From positions 5,191,501-5,255,500 of the forward strand of contig NC_091866.1 in assembly GCF_019399895.1 (NCBI RefSeq): 64,000 nucleotides of DNA, in the 5' to 3' direction. Every line of letters starts with the position of its first letter. Position 1 is the first letter of the stretch. The notes beneath the pieces are model-generated. The model ran no database searches. It was not told the DNA's origin and saw only the letters and a program-made list of their open reading frames with translations. The position numbers and the translations under genes are program-made. This DNA comes from Cardiocondyla obscurior. Lineage: Eukaryota; Arthropoda; Insecta; Hymenoptera; Formicidae. Of the stretch, positions 62,701-64,000 are shown in pieces.

Positions 62701-64000
62701 TGTTTGCGGCTCAAAATTCGATTAGAGAGAAGTCACTTTCGTGACTTTAAACGAGTTGAAAGGCACAGACGTGCCAACGAAAATTAACTAACGTCCTTAC
62801 GTAATTACAGATATTTAAAATATCTTCAAATTATTCTTCCAGGGTTTATTAAAATTTTTAAGAAATAATTAAAGAAAAAAAAAATAAATAAAAAAAGAAA
62901 GAAATAAAATAATTGAAATTAGAGAATAATTTTTTTTTCTAAAAATATAACTTTGTATATTGGTCGACATATAATATTAACGATAAATTTTTTTTTTCCA
63001 AAAAAGTATCCAATCAATGAAGAAATTAAAGACCTGTGATTATCAGGCGCGCTCCGATTCGCATGGAGGCATTTAATACATTGAGCGTGAAACGTTGGAC
63101 GCTGAAACAGGCGGTAGATACTCGCGCAATTAAGACGGCGGCATTTTGCACGCAATTATCCTTTCCGCACTTTCAGATCGCGCGCAACGCCTATAATATA
63201 CCGATATACTTCACGCTTTTGCGTTAACACGATTGTTACAAACATCATTAAATCCCTAATGACACTCTCATTTGCGTTTTACGCTACGCATTTCATGCGC
63301 CGCATTTTGCATTGCATAAGCTGCGTTACGCGACGCAGCGAACGCGCACAACGTGGCCTGATCGTTAATCCGCGTCGTACAATGCTATTCGTCAATTCAA
63401 CATAATTTTCTAATGACGTTCGCATCTGCGAGGCAATTCCGCAGTGCGAAGTTCGGAGGCCACAATCAAATTGCTCACGAGGACAAATATTTGAGGAGAG
63501 AGAGCGCGCGCAAATATGTGTATCGATGAAACATTTCGAGAGGATGTAAACCGCAGCTACAAGTTAGCAACTAATCCCTGATCCCTCCCCCGACTTGACC
63601 CAAAAAGTTGCAGCTAATCCGTTGCCGGTGAAATTGCTTCGCTCTCGCAAATATTAATTACCTAAATTTAATTAACCTGCTATTATACTATTTTGCGCGC
63701 AATTATTCTCATGTGTTCGTATAATTTCCACTTAATTATGAAATATTATTTTAAATAAATAAATTTTTTATATTAGTTTTATATATTATTTCATTTAATT
63801 TATTCGACGTCGCTGTGGACTTAACAATGTAACTGGAGCTTCCGTACAATTTTTTTTTTTGCCGGGAATTTCTCACGAGATAAAAGTGAAATGTCAACTG
63901 CGAGTAACATGGAAAAGTATACTATAATTCTCATAATTTCTTTCGCTTCTCCCTTGAAAATCTCGTTGATCTCGTTAGTTATATGCATGCGGGAAACTTC
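53800..64000. other. Gene-free interval
   Basis: AT-rich DNA with GC-richer patches (55.0-55.35, 56.0-56.4, 57.55-58.6, 62.1-62.75 kb). Frames up to 106 codons are open on both strands in those patches and none is recognisable. Homopolymers occur (for example poly-T at 55581-55598). Two CGTTATCAC copies lie 10 bp apart at about 56649-56667. No convincing exon, RNA gene or mobile element was seen. Confidence 0.45.

Noticed and set aside
1..64000. Su(H)-type YGTGRGAA sites (for example 10789, 26209, 29580, 46198)
   Set aside because: The number seen is about what chance gives for this degenerate 8-mer, and they are not clustered.
1..64000. tRNA, rRNA, known microRNA, CRISPR array or intact transposon
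   Set aside because: No B-box/cloverleaf, no remembered insect miRNA seed and arm, no repeat-spacer array and no transposase or reverse transcriptase motif was recognised by eye.

Overview
This is eukaryotic, almost certainly insect, genomic DNA. There are no bacterial-style genes, operons or long coding regions. AT-rich stretches full of homopolymer runs alternate with GC-rich islands in which CpG is not depleted. The TATA/Inr promoters are arthropod-like (TCAGT initiators), and the splice-site-like signals are metazoan. This pattern and the sparse transposon content fit a hymenopteran, perhaps an ant; that assignment is inference. No reading frame longer than 230 codons exists, and the longest ones are low-complexity shadows of purine-rich islands. 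Annotation therefore rests on short exons bounded by splice sites, promoter motifs and repeats.

The one recognisable gene is on the minus strand. At 13420-13456 a 37-nt coding segment reads MRSKPVARRLAQ plus one base and runs into a strong GTGAGTACC donor. It resembles the N-terminus of the vertebrate PRDM16/MECOM proteins (MRSK-x-RARKLA), whose first coding exon, as I recall, also carries 12 codons plus one base. The insect member of this family is hamlet, a PR-domain zinc-finger transcription factor of neural lineages. A purine-rich (minus strand) 5' UTR island lies upstream to about 14.56 kb. It holds a 23-codon uORF that stops two bases before the main ATG. On this reading 1-13419 is part of intron 1, and 14.6-64 kb is the upstream, presumably regulatory, territory.

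Upstream of hamlet, 18.98-20.86 kb holds a cluster of minus-strand exon-like segments with good splice sites. Two exon/intron units are tandem duplicates, and a 102-bp tandem repeat lies between others. Two of the exons are fully open in one frame (94 and 122 codons), so coding status is unresolved. Two more short exon-like segments (38.9 and 39.5 kb) lie further upstream on the same strand.

Several GC-rich, purine-biased islands end in strong splice donors and look like 5' UTR first exons: plus strand at 5.86-6.05, 30.54-31.07, 34.78-35.27, 40.06-40.47 and 50.83-51.37 kb; minus strand at 28.02-28.56 and 44.98-45.5 kb. The best is 40057-40473 (two TCAGT initiators, GA-rich leader, CAG|GTGAGG). 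The 34.78 kb island has a TATA box and a 102-codon ATG ORF. The 50.8 kb island is preceded by two diverged copies of a DRE-containing module.

Other structure: a perfect 16-bp inverted repeat with a 2-bp centre at 7119-7152, a consensus RFX X-box at 33281-33294, tandem or direct repeats at 41.85-42.06, 50.73 and 53.61-53.73 kb, microsatellites, and a GATA-site cluster near 24.75 kb. The rest, in particular 52-64 kb, shows nothing I can support as a gene.
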